DNA of 64,000 bases from an uncultured Ruminococcus sp. (lineage in GTDB: Bacteria; Bacillota; Clostridia; Oscillospirales; Ruminococcaceae). The position numbers and the translations under genes are program-made. Within the stretch, counting starts at the first letter, position 1; the number at the start of each line of letters is the position of its first letter. Where the stretch lies: assembly GCA_902762785.1 (NCBI GenBank), contig CACWPL010000001.1, positions 1-64,000 on the forward strand, given 5' to 3'. Under the pieces are notes generated by a model that worked only from the letters and a program-made list of their open reading frames with translations, was not told the DNA's origin and did not search any database. Shown here one piece after another: positions 1 to 9,752 of the stretch.

Positions 1-857
1 GCCTCCTTCAGGTCCTGCTCGACGCCGTCGAGCCCCATCTCATAGCACTGTCCCATGAGATAGACCGCCTCGAACGATTCGGCGCACACTTCCTTGAAGC
101 ATTCGAGCGCCTTCCTGTGATCGCGCTCGAAGCCCACGCCGAGCACACGGTCTTTCCCTTGGACATATTCGTCCGGCCCGAAGAAGTACATCCTGCCGAG
201 CCGATACCTTGCCTCTTTCTCGCCCGCAGCGGCCTCCTCCCGGTAGAGCAGGAACGCCTGCTTCACGCGCGCGCGGTCGCCGGACGCCTCATAGAGGGTC
301 GCCAGGAGGGTCTTCGCACCGGGCACGTCATGCTCGATGGCCTTCTCGTACCACACCTGTGCCTCTTGCGCATCCGGCGCGGTGCCGATGCCGTATTGCA
401 GGCATGTGCCATAGTGCGTGAACGCCTCCGGCAGATCCTGCAGAGCGGCCGCCCGGTAGTACGAAAAGGCGCTCACGGGGTCGGGCGCTGTGCCTTCCCC
501 GACCCGATAGCAGGCGGCAAGGCCGAACTGCCCGTGCGGGTCGCCATGCGAGGCGCTGAGCCGGAACCATTGGAACGCACAGCTCGCGTCCGCCGGTGTG
601 CCGTCCCCAAAGTGATACATGATGCCAAGGTGCGCCTGTGCGCGGGCATTGCCGAGGATGGCGGCCTCTCTGCATATATCGAAGGCCTCCTCGGCATCGC
701 CCTCCCGGGTCAGGCGGTCGGAGAGCAGGAAGAGCCTTTCGGCCTCCTCCTTTTCGGCATCCGTCGGATCCTGTAGGATCAGCGGCATGCGCTCCCCCGT
801 CCCCCCGGCATCGCCCTCGCGGCGATACCAGGAGATGTGTCCCCCATCATGCGCCAT
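1..857 (-). CDS. Sel1-repeat protein, 3' end cut by window edge
   Basis: The reading frame runs off the left edge, so the C-terminus is missing. The visible protein is a string of Sel1-type helical repeats of about 36 residues, recognised by blocks such as ARAQAHLGIMYHFGDG, PHGQFGLAACYRVGEG and EARYRLGRMYFFGPDE. Sel1 repeats are protein-binding scaffolds. No enzyme domain, signal peptide or membrane segment is visible. I use the ATG at 857, 7 bases beyond the paaK stop. A second in-frame ATG at 788 has a G-rich stretch before it and may be the true start, since the intervening 23 residues are not repeat-like. It follows paaK closely and may be co-transcribed. The function is unknown. Confidence 0.75.
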   Translation of the reverse strand, partial: MAHDGGHISWYRREGDAGGTGERMPLILQDPTDAEKEEAERLFLLSDRLTREGDAEEAFDICREAAILGNARAQAHLGIMYHFGDGTPADASCAFQWFRLSASHGDPHGQFGLAACYRVGEGTAPDPVSAFSYYRAAALQDLPEAFTHYGTCLQYGIGTAPDAQEAQVWYEKAIEHDVPGAKTLLATLYEASGDRARVKQAFLLYREEAAAGEKEARYRLGRMYFFGPDEYVQGKDRVLGVGFERDHRKALECFKEVCAESFEAVYLMGQCYEMGLDGVEQDLKE

Positions 858-863
858 CAAATA

Positions 864-2180
864 TTACAGCTTTCTGTTGTCGATGACGCGCTTGGCCTTG
901 CCCTCGGAGCGCGGTACGGTCTTCGGCGGCACGATGGACACCTTGGTCATGATACCGACCACGGACTTGATCTGGCCCTGGATGTGCTTCTGGAGACGCT
1001 GCATCTCGCCGAGCGAATCGCTCTTTGCGAATACCGCCTCGTCCATCTCGACCTTGACCTCGAGGGTATCGGAGTCGTTGACACGGTCGACGATGAGCTG
1101 GTAGTGCGGCGCCACGCCCGGGGTCTTGACGAGCACGGTCTCAATCTGGGACGGGAACACGTTCACGCCGCGGACGATGATCATGTCGTCCGTTCTGCCG
1201 GTGATGCGGCCCATGCGGACGGTCGTTCTGCCGCAGGCGCACTTCTCGGCGTAGAGCGTGCAGATGTCGTGGGTGCGGTAGCGCAGCATGGGCATACCGG
1301 TCTTGGTGATGGTCGTGAAGACGAGCTCGCCGGGGGTGCCGTAGGGGAGCTGCTCCTCGGTCACGGGGTCGATGATCTCGGCGATGACGTGGTCCTCGTT
1401 GACATGCGCGCCGTGCTTCTCCTGACATTCAAAGGCGACGCCGGGGCCGGCGATCTCGGTCAGGCCGTAGATGTCGCGCGCGTCGATGCCCAGCAGCTCC
1501 TCGATGCGCTGACGCATGGCCTCCGTCCACGGCTCGGCACCGAACAGACCGGCACGCAATTTGATCTTATCGCGCAGACCGGCCTCCTTGATGGAGTCGC
1601 CGAGGTAGGCGGCATAGGAGGGCGTGCAGCAGAGGACGGTGGAGCCGAGCTCCTCCATCATCATGAGCTGGCGCTGGGTGTTGCCGGAGGACATGGGGAC
1701 GACCATGGCCTTGACTGCGGTCGCGCCCTGGTGGGCACCGAGTCCGCCGGTGAAGAGACCGTAGCCGTAGCATACCTGCACGATGTCCTCCTCATCCGCG
1801 CCGATGGACGCCATCGCACGGGCGACCATGCGCGTCCAGACCTCGACATCGTTCTCGGTATAGCCGGAGACGATGGGCTTGCCGGTGGTGCCGGAGCTGC
1901 CCTGGATGCGGACGATCTCCTCCTTGGGCGCTGCGAACAGGCCAAAGGGGAAGGTGTCGCGAAGGTCGGTCTTCTGCATGAAGGGGAGCTTCACGATGTC
2001 ATCGACGGTCTGGATGTCCTCGGGCTTCACGCCCTTGGCATCCATCCGCTCACGGTAGAAGGGCACGTTCGCGTACTCCAGCTCCACGGTCTTGCGCAGG
2101 CGCTCACCCTGTAAGCGGCGGCGCTCCTGCGGGTCCATACATTCCATCTCAGGATCTAAGATCCTCGGCTCTTTTGCCAT
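864..2180 (-). CDS. paaK: Phenylacetate-CoA ligase
   Basis: This 438-aa adenylate-forming enzyme activates phenylacetate or a related aryl acid to its CoA thioester with ATP. The family P-loop IQGSSGTTGKPIVSGYT lies near residue 93, followed by YGYGLFTGGLGAHQGA and the adenylate-site motif DIYGLTEIAGPG. The C-terminal part carries RITGRTDDMIIVRGVNVFPSQ, typical of PaaK. Length matches the family (about 430-440 aa). In anaerobic gut bacteria this family usually serves reversible aryl-acid activation or indolepyruvate-oxidoreductase-linked amino-acid fermentation, but no such partner gene is adjacent. A good promoter lies at 2336-2365, leaving a leader of roughly 150 bases. The exact substrate is not readable. 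Confidence 0.93.
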   Translation of the reverse strand: MAKEPRILDPEMECMDPQERRRLQGERLRKTVELEYANVPFYRERMDAKGVKPEDIQTVDDIVKLPFMQKTDLRDTFPFGLFAAPKEEIVRIQGSSGTTGKPIVSGYTENDVEVWTRMVARAMASIGADEEDIVQVCYGYGLFTGGLGAHQGATAVKAMVVPMSSGNTQRQLMMMEELGSTVLCCTPSYAAYLGDSIKEAGLRDKIKLRAGLFGAEPWTEAMRQRIEELLGIDARDIYGLTEIAGPGVAFECQEKHGAHVNEDHVIAEIIDPVTEEQLPYGTPGELVFTTITKTGMPMLRYRTHDICTLYAEKCACGRTTVRMGRITGRTDDMIIVRGVNVFPSQIETVLVKTPGVAPHYQLIVDRVNDSDTLEVKVEMDEAVFAKSDSLGEMQRLQKHIQGQIKSVVGIMTKVSIVPPKTVPRSEGKAKRVIDNRKL

Positions 2181-2335
2181 ATTTCGTCCATCCTTTCTAT
2201 GGGGCGGTCTGATTTCCGGCGCTCACACACATACGACCCAGGCATCCTGCCTGTCTCTCCCTATATGACCGATCCCTAACAAGTCCGGCCGCTGCCCGGT
2301 GCGTCGACATTTTCAAGCGTTCTTACGCTCCCTCT

Positions 2336-2365
2336 ATTATACCATGATCGGCCGCGATATGTCAA
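2336..2365 (-). promoter_or_regulatory. Sigma-A promoter of paaK
   Basis: On the minus strand TTGACA (2360-2365) is followed after 18 bases by TATAAT (2336-2341). It sits about 155 bases before the paaK start and just after the dnaJ terminator. Confidence 0.8.
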
Positions 2366-2399
2366 CGATTCTTGAAAAATACTTCTCTTAATGAGGAAA

Positions 2400-2436
2400 A
2401 GAAGAGCGCCCCCGCCGTCCATGCGGCGAGGGCGCT
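2400..2436 (-). terminator. Terminator of the dnaK-dnaJ operon
   Basis: A GC-rich inverted repeat (AGCGCCC-type arms around a TCCATG loop, 2406-2436) is followed on the minus strand by a T-rich tail (CTTCTTTTCC). It lies immediately after the dnaJ stop. Confidence 0.85.
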
Positions 2437-2442
2437 TCGGTG

Positions 2443-3585
2443 TCAATTGAAAAGATCCTTGAGCTTGTCGAAGAAGCTGTGGCGCTTCGCGTAGTTCTTG
2501 TCGGTCATCGAGGCCTCGAACTCCTTCAGGAGATCCTTCTGCTTCTTGGAGAGGTTGCGCGGCACCTCGATGTAGAGCTTCACATACTGGTCGCCGCGGC
2601 GGTCCTGCTGGAGATACTTGATGCCCTTTCCCTTGAGACGGTGCTTCGCGCCGTTCTGCGTCCCCTCGGGGATGGTGAACTTCACGTTGCCGTCGATGGT
2701 CGGCACGGTGATCTCGTCACCGAGGACGGCCTGGGCATAGGTGATCGGGATCTCGCAGTGGACATCGTAGTTCTCACGCACGAAGAGCGGATGCGGGCGG
2801 ACATTGACCGTGACGTTCAGATTGCCGGCAGGTCCGCCGTTGATGCCGCAGTCGCCCTCGCCGGAGACACGCAGGGTCTGGCCGTCGTTGATGCCGGCCG
2901 GCACGGTGATGGTCACGCGCTTCTGTACGCGGTGACGCCCGGTGCCCTGGCACTTCTGGCACGGGCTCTTGATGACGGTGCCCTTGCCGCTGCAGTGCGG
3001 GCAGGGACGGGTCGTGGAGGTCATGCCGAAGGGCGTGCGGGTCGTGATCTTGATGCTGCCGCGGCCGTGGCAGTCCTGGCAGATCTCCGAGGAGGTGCCG
3101 GGCTCTGCGCCGGAGCCGTTACATGCCGAACAGGTCTCGAGATGGGCGATGTTCAGCTCCTGCTGCTTGCCCTGACAGGCCTCCATAAAGCTGATGTTGA
3201 TGCTGTAAGTGATGTCGCGGCCGCGGCGGGGGGCATTGGCCGTATTGGCACGGGTGGCACCGCCGCCTCCGAAGATGCCGCCGAAGAGGCTCTCGAAGAT
3301 GTCGCTCATGTCCGCCGAGGCATAGGCGCCGCTGAACGGGTCGCCGTCACCGCCGCTCAGGCCTTCATGGCCGAAACGGTCGTACTGCTCACGCTTCTCC
3401 GCATCGGAGAGGACGCTGTAGGCCTCGTTGATCTCCTTCATTTTTTCCTCACATTCCTCGACATTGTCGGGATGCAGGTCGGGATGATACTCACGCGCCA
3501 TCTTGCGGTAGGCCTTCTTGATCTCATCCTCGCTCGCGCCCTTTTGCAGGCCGAGCACCTCATAATAATCGCGTTTCTCTGCCAT
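2443..3585 (-). CDS. dnaJ: Chaperone DnaJ (Hsp40)
   Basis: This 380-aa co-chaperone stimulates DnaK ATPase and delivers unfolded substrates. An N-terminal J domain (residues about 5-75) contains the HPD triad in YHPDLHPDN. A Gly/Phe-rich linker follows, with SLFGGIFGGGG. The zinc region has four CxxCxGxG repeats: CSACNGSG, CQDCHGRG, CPHCSGKG and CQKCQGTG. A C-terminal substrate-binding and dimerisation part completes the type I DnaJ layout. It is the last gene of the hrcA-grpE-dnaK-dnaJ operon, 131 bases after dnaK, and is followed by a strong terminator. Control is expected from the CIRCE element upstream of hrcA. Confidence 0.98.
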   Translation of the reverse strand: MAEKRDYYEVLGLQKGASEDEIKKAYRKMAREYHPDLHPDNVEECEEKMKEINEAYSVLSDAEKREQYDRFGHEGLSGGDGDPFSGAYASADMSDIFESLFGGIFGGGGATRANTANAPRRGRDITYSINISFMEACQGKQQELNIAHLETCSACNGSGAEPGTSSEICQDCHGRGSIKITTRTPFGMTSTTRPCPHCSGKGTVIKSPCQKCQGTGRHRVQKRVTITVPAGINDGQTLRVSGEGDCGINGGPAGNLNVTVNVRPHPLFVRENYDVHCEIPITYAQAVLGDEITVPTIDGNVKFTIPEGTQNGAKHRLKGKGIKYLQQDRRGDQYVKLYIEVPRNLSKKQKDLLKEFEASMTDKNYAKRHSFFDKLKDLFN

Positions 3586-3716
3586 AAGTCCTCTCTACGC
3601 CGCCGGGTGCGGCACTCCTTTCATGCTTGATATGATGGCTCGCTCTCTACGGGCATAGGGGCGAAAAGCACGCCGCTCCCGCCCCTTTTGCCTATCTTGC
3701 GTCGTTTTCTATGGTC

Positions 3717-5582
3717 TTACTCCTCGGTGAAGTCGGTGTCGATCACATCGTCGTCACCGTTGTTGGGCTCCTCCTCGGTCATGTTCTGCGCCATGCCGCC
3801 CATACCGGCCGCACCGCCCATGCCGCCGGGCATACCGCCCTGGCCGCCGTTCTGGCCATAGACCTTCTCGGTCAGGCCGTAGAACGCCTTCTGAAGATCC
3901 TCCATCTTGGCCTTGATCTGGTCTACCGTGCCGGACTCGGTCGCGGTCTTGACCGCAGCGATCTTGCTCTCGACATCGGCCTTGTCGCCGTCGGATACCT
4001 TGTCGCCGAAGTCCTTCAGCGCGCGCTCGCACTGGAGCACGAGGTTCTCGGCATCGTTCTTGGTGTCGACCTCGTCACGGCGCTTCTTGTCCTCGGCCGC
4101 ATACTGCTCGGCCTCCTTGACGGCCTTCTCGATGTCCTCCTTGGACATGTTGGTGGAAGCGGTGATGGAGATGTTCTGCTCCTTGCCGGTGCCCTGGTCC
4201 TTCGCAGTGACGTGTACGATACCGTTGCGGTCGATGTCGAAGGTGACCTCGATGCGCGGTACGCCTCTCATCGCCGGAGCGATGCCGTCGAGACGGAAGG
4301 TACCGAGCTGCTTGTTGTCACGCGCGAACTGACGCTCGCCCTGGAGCACGTTGATGTCAACGGCGGGCTGGTTGTCGGCGTAGGTGGAGAAGACCTCGCT
4401 CTTCTTGGTCGGGATGGTGGTGTTTCTCGGGATCATGACCGTGCAGACACCGCCGGCCGTCTCGATACCGAGGGACAGCGGGGTGACATCGAGGAGCATC
4501 AGGCCCTCCTTGACGTCGCCGCCGAGCACGCCGCCCTGGAGCGCTGCGCCGAGCGCTACGCACTCATCGGGGTTGATGCCCTTGAACGGATCCTTGCCGA
4601 TCAGCTTCTTGACGGCATCCTGTACCGCCGGGATACGGGACGAACCGCCGACCATGAGCACCTTATCCAGCTCGGATGCGCTCAGACCGGAATCCTCGAG
4701 CGCCTGGCGTACCGGGCCCATGGTGGCCTCTACCAGGTCGGAGGTCAGCTCATTGAACTTGGCCTGCGTCAGGGTCATGTCGAGGTGCTTCGGGCCAGAG
4801 GCGTCAGCCGTGATATACGGCAGGTTGATGCTGGTGGTGGAGGCCGCGCTCAGCTCGATCTTGGCCTTCTCGGCAGCATCCTTCAGGCGCTGCATCACCA
4901 TCTTGTCGCCGGAGAGGTCGATGCCCTGCTCCTTGCGGAACTCCTGTACCATCCAGTCGATGATGCGCTGGTCGAAATCGTCGCCGCCCAGGTGGTTGTT
5001 ACCGGCCGTGGCAACGACCTGCTGGAAGCCCTCGCCCATCTCGATGATGGACACATCGAACGTACCGCCGCCGAGGTCATAGACCATGACCTTCTGGTCC
5101 TCCTCCTTGTCGATGCCGTAGGAGAGGGCAGCCGCGGTCGGCTCGTTGATGATGCGCTTTACCACCAGACCGGCGATCTGACCGGCATCCTTGGTGGCCT
5201 GGCGCTGTGCGTCGGTGAAGTAGGCCGGAACGGTGATGACCGCCTCGGTCACGGGCTCGCCCAGGTAGGCCTCGGCATCGGTCTTCAGCTTCTGGAGGAT
5301 CATCGCGGAGATCTCCTGCGGCGTGTAGCGCTTGCCGTCGATGTCTACCTTGTAGTCGCTGCCCATGTGGCGCTTGATGGACGAGATGGTCTTATCGGGA
5401 TTGGTGATGGCCTGGTTCTTGGCGACCTTGCCGACCAGACGCTCACCGGTCTTGCTGAATGCTACGACAGAGGGCGTGGTGCGCGCACCCTCCGAGTTCG
5501 GGATCACGACAGCGTCGCCGCCCTCAACGACAGCTACGCAGGAGTTGGTGGTACCCAGGTCGATTCCAATGATCTTGCTCAT
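3717..5582 (-). CDS. dnaK: Chaperone DnaK (Hsp70)
   Basis: This 621-aa Hsp70 binds exposed hydrophobic segments in an ATP-dependent cycle with DnaJ and GrpE. The actin-like ATPase domain shows [14 protein letters not shown] at the start, [11 protein letters not shown] near residue 150 and [13 protein letters not shown] near residue 170. The substrate domain contains [11 protein letters not shown], and the C-terminus has a Gly/Met-rich lid tail ending [20 protein letters not shown] start at MSKIIGID because GGAAG lies at proper spacing; an upstream in-frame ATG would add eight unconserved residues. It is the third gene of the CIRCE-controlled operon. Confidence 0.98.
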   Translation of the reverse strand: MSKIIGIDLGTTNSCVAVVEGGDAVVIPNSEGARTTPSVVAFSKTGERLVGKVAKNQAITNPDKTISSIKRHMGSDYKVDIDGKRYTPQEISAMILQKLKTDAEAYLGEPVTEAVITVPAYFTDAQRQATKDAGQIAGLVVKRIINEPTAAALSYGIDKEEDQKVMVYDLGGGTFDVSIIEMGEGFQQVVATAGNNHLGGDDFDQRIIDWMVQEFRKEQGIDLSGDKMVMQRLKDAAEKAKIELSAASTTSINLPYITADASGPKHLDMTLTQAKFNELTSDLVEATMGPVRQALEDSGLSASELDKVLMVGGSSRIPAVQDAVKKLIGKDPFKGINPDECVALGAALQGGVLGGDVKEGLMLLDVTPLSLGIETAGGVCTVMIPRNTTIPTKKSEVFSTYADNQPAVDINVLQGERQFARDNKQLGTFRLDGIAPAMRGVPRIEVTFDIDRNGIVHVTAKDQGTGKEQNISITASTNMSKEDIEKAVKEAEQYAAEDKKRRDEVDTKNDAENLVLQCERALKDFGDKVSDGDKADVESKIAAVKTATESGTVDQIKAKMEDLQKAFYGLTEKVYGQNGGQGGMPGGMGGAAGMGGMAQNMTEEEPNNGDDDVIDTDFTEE

Positions 5583-5666
5583 GATACATCTTCCTTTCTT
5601 TCTCAAAAGACTTTTTTATCGAAAATGGTCTTAGATGATGACTTGTTTCTGATCCCTTACGACGGT

Positions 5667-6221
5667 CTATCCGGCAACGGCGACCATCGCGGGACGGATC
5701 AGGCGGTCGTTCAGGAGATAGCCCTTCTGGAACACCTCACAAACGGTGCCCTCCGGGAACGCCTCCGTCGCCTCTGCCTGCTTGATGGCATTGTGGAGGT
5801 TGGGATCGAAGGCCTCGCCCAGCGCAGGGACCTCGGTCACGCCCAGCTTTTCCAGGAAGCTCTGGAACTGCCCGAGCATCATGACCACGCCCTTGTGGTA
5901 CTCCTCATCGGTACACGGTGCCTCGACGGCACGCTCGAAATTGTCGATGACCGGCAGCAGCTTCTCCACCACGTTCGAGGTGGCGTTGCCGAAGGTCTCG
6001 AGCTTCTCGCGGGCGGTGCGCTTGCGGTAGTTGTCGAACTCGGCGACCAGACGCAGGTAGCGGTCATTGGCCTCCTCGAGCGCCTCGTTCAGGTCGATGC
6101 CGTCAGCGACGACCGCATCGTCGTCCGGCGTCTCGTCTTCGGTCTCCGGCGTATCGGGGGCAGTGTCCTCGATCGGCTCGTCCTGCTGCAGATCGTCTGC
6201 CTGTTCAAGATCCTGATTCAC
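5667..6221 (-). CDS. grpE: Nucleotide exchange factor GrpE
   Basis: This 184-aa protein releases ADP from DnaK. An acidic, disordered N-terminus of about 55 residues (EDTAPDTPETEDETPDDD) precedes the long helical dimer region and the family core with RYLRLVAEFDNYRKRTARE and LLPVIDNFERA. The C-terminal beta wing contains VCEVFQKGYLLNDRLIRPAMVAVAG. The start codon is GTG, with AAAGGAG at good spacing. It lies between hrcA and dnaK on the same strand. Confidence 0.97.
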   Translation of the reverse strand: MNQDLEQADDLQQDEPIEDTAPDTPETEDETPDDDAVVADGIDLNEALEEANDRYLRLVAEFDNYRKRTAREKLETFGNATSNVVEKLLPVIDNFERAVEAPCTDEEYHKGVVMMLGQFQSFLEKLGVTEVPALGEAFDPNLHNAIKQAEATEAFPEGTVCEVFQKGYLLNDRLIRPAMVAVAG

Positions 6222-6329
6222 ACCGATCCACTCCTTTCTCTCTGCCGGTGCGAGCGGCAGTCATTTTCTTTTCCTATCCTATAGAGGACACTTGCGTGCT
6301 CTCCAAAACGGCGCTCGCGCCGGGATATG

Positions 6330-7385
6330 CTATTTCGTGTCCGTCCCATCGGCGGACGTGGGGAGCTGCGGGAGCTCCGGCGTCTCCGAGATCAGGTCCG
6401 TGATCTTGTCGGTGAAGTATTCCAGATAGGGGATGACCTTGGCGTAGTTGAGCCGCATGGGCCCGATGACGCCGAGGGAACCGACGCTGCGGTCGCCCTT
6501 GCGGTACTTCGAGACGATCATGGACGAATTCCCGATGACGAAGCTATCGCTGCCCTCACCGAACACCACGCGGATGCCGCTGAAGGAGTCGTTCAGAAGA
6601 CGGGCCAGCTCCTCCTTGTGCTCGATGAAGCGGACGACCTCCATCTTATCGAGGTCCTCGCAGGAGAAGAGGTTCTTCTCGCCGGCGACGGTCAGCGCGT
6701 TCTGCCACAGGTCGCGGCTCAGCTCGCAGATGCCCTGCACCAGCGGTGCCATGGTCATCATATAGGCGCCCATCGCGGCGGTGAGCTCGGCCATGCGCTC
6801 CTCGGACAGCTCCGACACCGAGACGCCCTCGAGGTGCTCCGCCAAAAAGCGCGAGCACAGGTCGAGCTGCTCGTTCGTGAGGTCGAACTCGAGGCGGCAG
6901 GCCTTGTTCTTGATGTTGCCTCCCGAGGTGATCAGCAGCACCACATACATCCGCTTGCCGGCCGGGATGACCTCGACCTTCGAGATGATCGAGAACTGCG
7001 GCGACCGGTCGGAGACGACGGCGGCGCACTGGGTCAGCTCTGCAAGGGCGGTGGTGGCGTTCTGGATCAGCAGCTCCTCGGTCATGGGACCCTGTTCACG
7101 GAGCATGTCGTCCAGGCGGCTGCGCTCCTCCGGGGGGAGGGACGGCGGCGTCATCAGCTCATCGATATAGAGGCGATACCCGCTGATGGTGGGGACTCTG
7201 CCGGCGGAGGTATGGGGCTGCTCGAGATAGCCGAGCTGTTCGAGCATCGCCATGTCGTTGCGGACGGTCGCGGCGGAAACGCCGATACCGGGCAGCGATG
7301 CGATCGCCTTTGAGCCGACTGGCTCGCCGGTCCGCACATACTCCTCCACGACGGCAGCTAAGATCTTCAGCTTCCGTTCATTCAA
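6330..7385 (-). CDS. hrcA: Heat-shock repressor HrcA
   Basis: This 351-aa repressor binds CIRCE and silences the class I heat-shock genes until chaperonin levels fall. The N-terminal winged helix contains LAAVVEEYVRTGEPVGSKAI and VSAATVRNDMAMLEQLGYL. The effector half follows, with PSSSGYRLYID-like residues seen here as PTISGYRLYIDELM. I choose the TTG at 7383-7385 (LNERKLKIL) because AGGAAAGGAG lies just upstream; the longer ATG frame reaches back to the CIRCE region and its first 27 residues are not family-like. It is the first gene of the operon, with its own operator and promoter upstream, so it is autoregulated. Confidence 0.95.
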   Translation of the reverse strand: MNERKLKILAAVVEEYVRTGEPVGSKAIASLPGIGVSAATVRNDMAMLEQLGYLEQPHTSAGRVPTISGYRLYIDELMTPPSLPPEERSRLDDMLREQGPMTEELLIQNATTALAELTQCAAVVSDRSPQFSIISKVEVIPAGKRMYVVLLITSGGNIKNKACRLEFDLTNEQLDLCSRFLAEHLEGVSVSELSEERMAELTAAMGAYMMTMAPLVQGICELSRDLWQNALTVAGEKNLFSCEDLDKMEVVRFIEHKEELARLLNDSFSGIRVVFGEGSDSFVIGNSSMIVSKYRKGDRSVGSLGVIGPMRLNYAKVIPYLEYFTDKITDLISETPELPQLPTSADGTDTK

Positions 7386-7469
7386 AGGAATACGCTCCTT
7401 TCCTGTACGCGCTGCGGCGCCTGCTATCCGGCAGAGCGTCCGCAGATCGGCAGTCGTTGTTTTCAAGTG

Positions 7470-7496
7470 TTAGCACTCTATCTCTTCGAGTGCTAA
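7470..7496 (-). promoter_or_regulatory. CIRCE operator (HrcA binding site)
   Basis: This is a perfect inverted repeat, TTAGCACTC, nine bases, GAGTGCTAA, identical to the CIRCE consensus. It lies between the hrcA promoter and the hrcA start, where HrcA would block transcription of the whole chaperone operon. Confidence 0.98.
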
Positions 7497-7500
7497 GTTT

Positions 7501-7529
7501 AGTCTACCACGTTTCAGCCCCTTTGTCAA
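7501..7529 (-). promoter_or_regulatory. Sigma-A promoter of the hrcA operon
   Basis: On the minus strand TTGACA (7524-7529) and TAGACT (7501-7506) are separated by 17 bases. The start point would fall inside CIRCE, the usual arrangement for HrcA control. Confidence 0.85.
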
Positions 7530-7623
7530 GCGGCTTTTATGATCTTCGTCACATTTCACAAAATATCGGAGCAGACTCCAGCGCTTTTTCCGAAAAAAAG
7601 CGGGATCTGCACCCTCTTTCCCG

Positions 7624-7675
7624 GAAAAAATAAGAAAAGCGCACCGTCCCCTGCGATCAGCAGAGGGCGGTGCGC
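7624..7675 (-). terminator. Terminator of recG
   Basis: Arms GCGCACCG (7639-7646) and CGGTGCGC (7668-7675), with inner pairing, are followed on the minus strand by a T-rich tail (TTTTCTTATTTTTT). It ends the phosphoesterase-cca-recG unit. Confidence 0.85.
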
Positions 7676-7685
7676 GATCAGCACC

Positions 7686-9725
7686 CTAGTTGAGCCCGTT
7701 ATCACCGTACTGTGCGAACAGGCGCACGATCTCGGCGTAGAGGGCATGATCCTCCGGCTTGGAGAGGTCGGGATCGTCCGCGAGGATGATGTCCGTGGCC
7801 TCCTGGACGTCGTGGAGCATCTTGGTATCCGTCAGCGTGGCGAGCTTGAGCGGCGGCAGTCCGTGCTGCATACTGCCGAAAAAGTCGCCCGGACCGCGGA
7901 GCTGGAGGTCCGCCTCGGCGACCTTGAAGCCGTCCGTCGTGCTGCTCAGCAGGCGCAGACGCTCCTTGGCCTCGTCCGTGGCGTGCTCCGTCACGAGGAT
8001 GCAGTAGCTCTGGTGCTCGCCGCGTCCCACACGGCCGCGGAGCTGGTGGAGCTGCGAGAGGCCGAAGCGCTCGGCATCCTCGATCAGCATGACCGTTGCG
8101 TTCGGCACGTCCACACCGACCTCCACCACCGTGGTGCAGATCAGGACGTCCGTCTCATGGGCACGGAAGCGCTCCATGGCGTCGTCCTTCTCCTGCGCGG
8201 ACATCTGCCCATGGAGGATGTCGATGCGCCATCCCGCAAGGAGGGTGCCTCGCATCTCCTCGGCATAGGCCGTCACGGAGCGCAGATCGCTGTCCCCGTC
8301 CTCGATGGCAGGGCAGACGATATAGGCCTGACGGCCTTTTTTCAGCTCGCCGGTGAGGAAGCCCATGGCGCGCGCGCGCATCTTCCCGGTGACGGCATAG
8401 GTCTCGATCGGCTTGCGGCCGCCGGGCAGCACGTCGAGCACGGAGACCTCGAGGTCGCCGTAGACCATGAGCGCGAGGGTACGCGGGATGGGCGTCGCGG
8501 ACATGACGAGCTTGTGCGGCACGCCGCCCTTTTCCGCGAGCGCCGCGCGCTGTGCCACGCCGAATCGATGCTGCTCGTCCGTGATGACGAGGGCGAGGTC
8601 GTGGTACTCCACGGCCTTCTGGAACACCGCATGCGTCCCGACGATCACCTGCACGGTGCCGTCGGCGATCTTGGCGTAGAGCTCGCGTTTCTCCTTCGCC
8701 TTGAGCGAGCCGGTGAGCAGGCAGACCTCTACCCCGAGCGGCCCTAAGAAGGCCGAGAGCGTGTGGTGATGCTGCGCGGCGAGGATCTCTGTCGGCGCCA
8801 TCAGGACGCACTGGCATCCGTTCTGCACGCAGTACCAGCACGCTGCGGCCGCCACGGCCGTCTTGCCGCTGCCGACGTCGCCCTGGAGGAGGCGATTCAT
8901 CGGCCGTCCCGACGACAGGTCCGCCGCGATCTCTTCGATGGCACGCTGCTGCGCGGTCGTCAGCGAGAAGGGCAGGCTCTCGTAATAGGCCGACAGGTCG
9001 GTGGCGGGGTCCATGGGATGCTCGGTCTCCTGCGCGGCACGGGCTTTCAGGAGCCGCAGCCCGAGCTGGAGGCGCAGCATCTCCTCGAAGGCCAGGCGCG
9101 TGCGGGCGGCATCGGCCTCCTCCATGTCGGCAGGCTCATGGATGCCGTGCATGGCGCGGGGGAGCGGGATGAGGCCGTAGCGGTCGCGCAGGGCGTCCGG
9201 GAGGGTCTCGAATGGGGTCTCGTCCATGATCTGCAGGGCATCGCGGATGTTCGTGCGGATCATGGCAGACGTCAGGCCGGTGGTCTGCGGATAGATCGCC
9301 TCGATGGCGTTGTCGCTCTCGCGGTGGACCTGGGGGGAATGGATTTCCCGTCCGCCCTGTCCGAACATGATCTTGCCGAACATCGTATACGTCCGGCCGA
9401 CCTGGAGATTCTGGTAGCTGTACATGTTATTGAAGATGCGGATCCCCAGCGGTGTGCCCTCCGAATCGACCGATTCGAGGAAATAGAGCGTGGTGCCGCC
9501 GCGGGCGAACACCGGCCGCCGCTTCTGGGTGATGGTCACGCAGACGACGGCCTGCTCCTCCGCCGCCGTCTCTGCGACGGGCTGGGGGTCGCGGTAGTCG
9601 CGATAGGCGCGGGGGAGGTAGTACAGCAGATCATAGGGCGTCTCGATGCCGATCTTCTTGTACACCTGATAGCGCTTCTCGCCAACGCCCTTCAAATTTC
9701 GGATGGAGAGGAAGAGACGCTTCAT
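7686..9725 (-). CDS. recG: ATP-dependent DNA helicase RecG
   Basis: This 679-aa helicase remodels stalled forks and branched recombination intermediates. An N-terminal OB/wedge region (residues about 1-230) precedes the two RecA-like motor domains. Walker A is LLQGDVGSGKTAVAA near residue 285, the DExx box is the RecG-type DEQHRFGVAQR, and motif VI is QLHQLRGRVGRGEHQSYC. Length matches RecG (about 680 aa). It lies 27 bases after cca on the same strand. In Bacilli recG often follows the fakA homologue, but here fakA lies near 47 kb. Confidence 0.97.
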   Translation of the reverse strand: MKRLFLSIRNLKGVGEKRYQVYKKIGIETPYDLLYYLPRAYRDYRDPQPVAETAAEEQAVVCVTITQKRRPVFARGGTTLYFLESVDSEGTPLGIRIFNNMYSYQNLQVGRTYTMFGKIMFGQGGREIHSPQVHRESDNAIEAIYPQTTGLTSAMIRTNIRDALQIMDETPFETLPDALRDRYGLIPLPRAMHGIHEPADMEEADAARTRLAFEEMLRLQLGLRLLKARAAQETEHPMDPATDLSAYYESLPFSLTTAQQRAIEEIAADLSSGRPMNRLLQGDVGSGKTAVAAAACWYCVQNGCQCVLMAPTEILAAQHHHTLSAFLGPLGVEVCLLTGSLKAKEKRELYAKIADGTVQVIVGTHAVFQKAVEYHDLALVITDEQHRFGVAQRAALAEKGGVPHKLVMSATPIPRTLALMVYGDLEVSVLDVLPGGRKPIETYAVTGKMRARAMGFLTGELKKGRQAYIVCPAIEDGDSDLRSVTAYAEEMRGTLLAGWRIDILHGQMSAQEKDDAMERFRAHETDVLICTTVVEVGVDVPNATVMLIEDAERFGLSQLHQLRGRVGRGEHQSYCILVTEHATDEAKERLRLLSSTTDGFKVAEADLQLRGPGDFFGSMQHGLPPLKLATLTDTKMLHDVQEATDIILADDPDLSKPEDHALYAEIVRLFAQYGDNGLN

Positions 9726-9752
9726 GCGGACTTGATGCCTCCTGTCTGCGCG

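Noticed and set aside
837..2114. 425-aa open frame on the plus strand opposite paaK
   Set aside because: It is a GC-rich antisense shadow with His/Asp/Gly/Leu-rich low-complexity content and no motif; paaK on the other strand is certain.
3657..3686. Hairpin between dnaK and dnaJ as an internal terminator
   Set aside because: AGGGGCG/CGCCCCT arms exist, but no T-tract follows on the operon strand.
3711..6284. 857-aa plus-strand frame opposite dnaK and grpE
   Set aside because: Antisense frame through two unmistakable chaperone genes, without domains or ribosome site.
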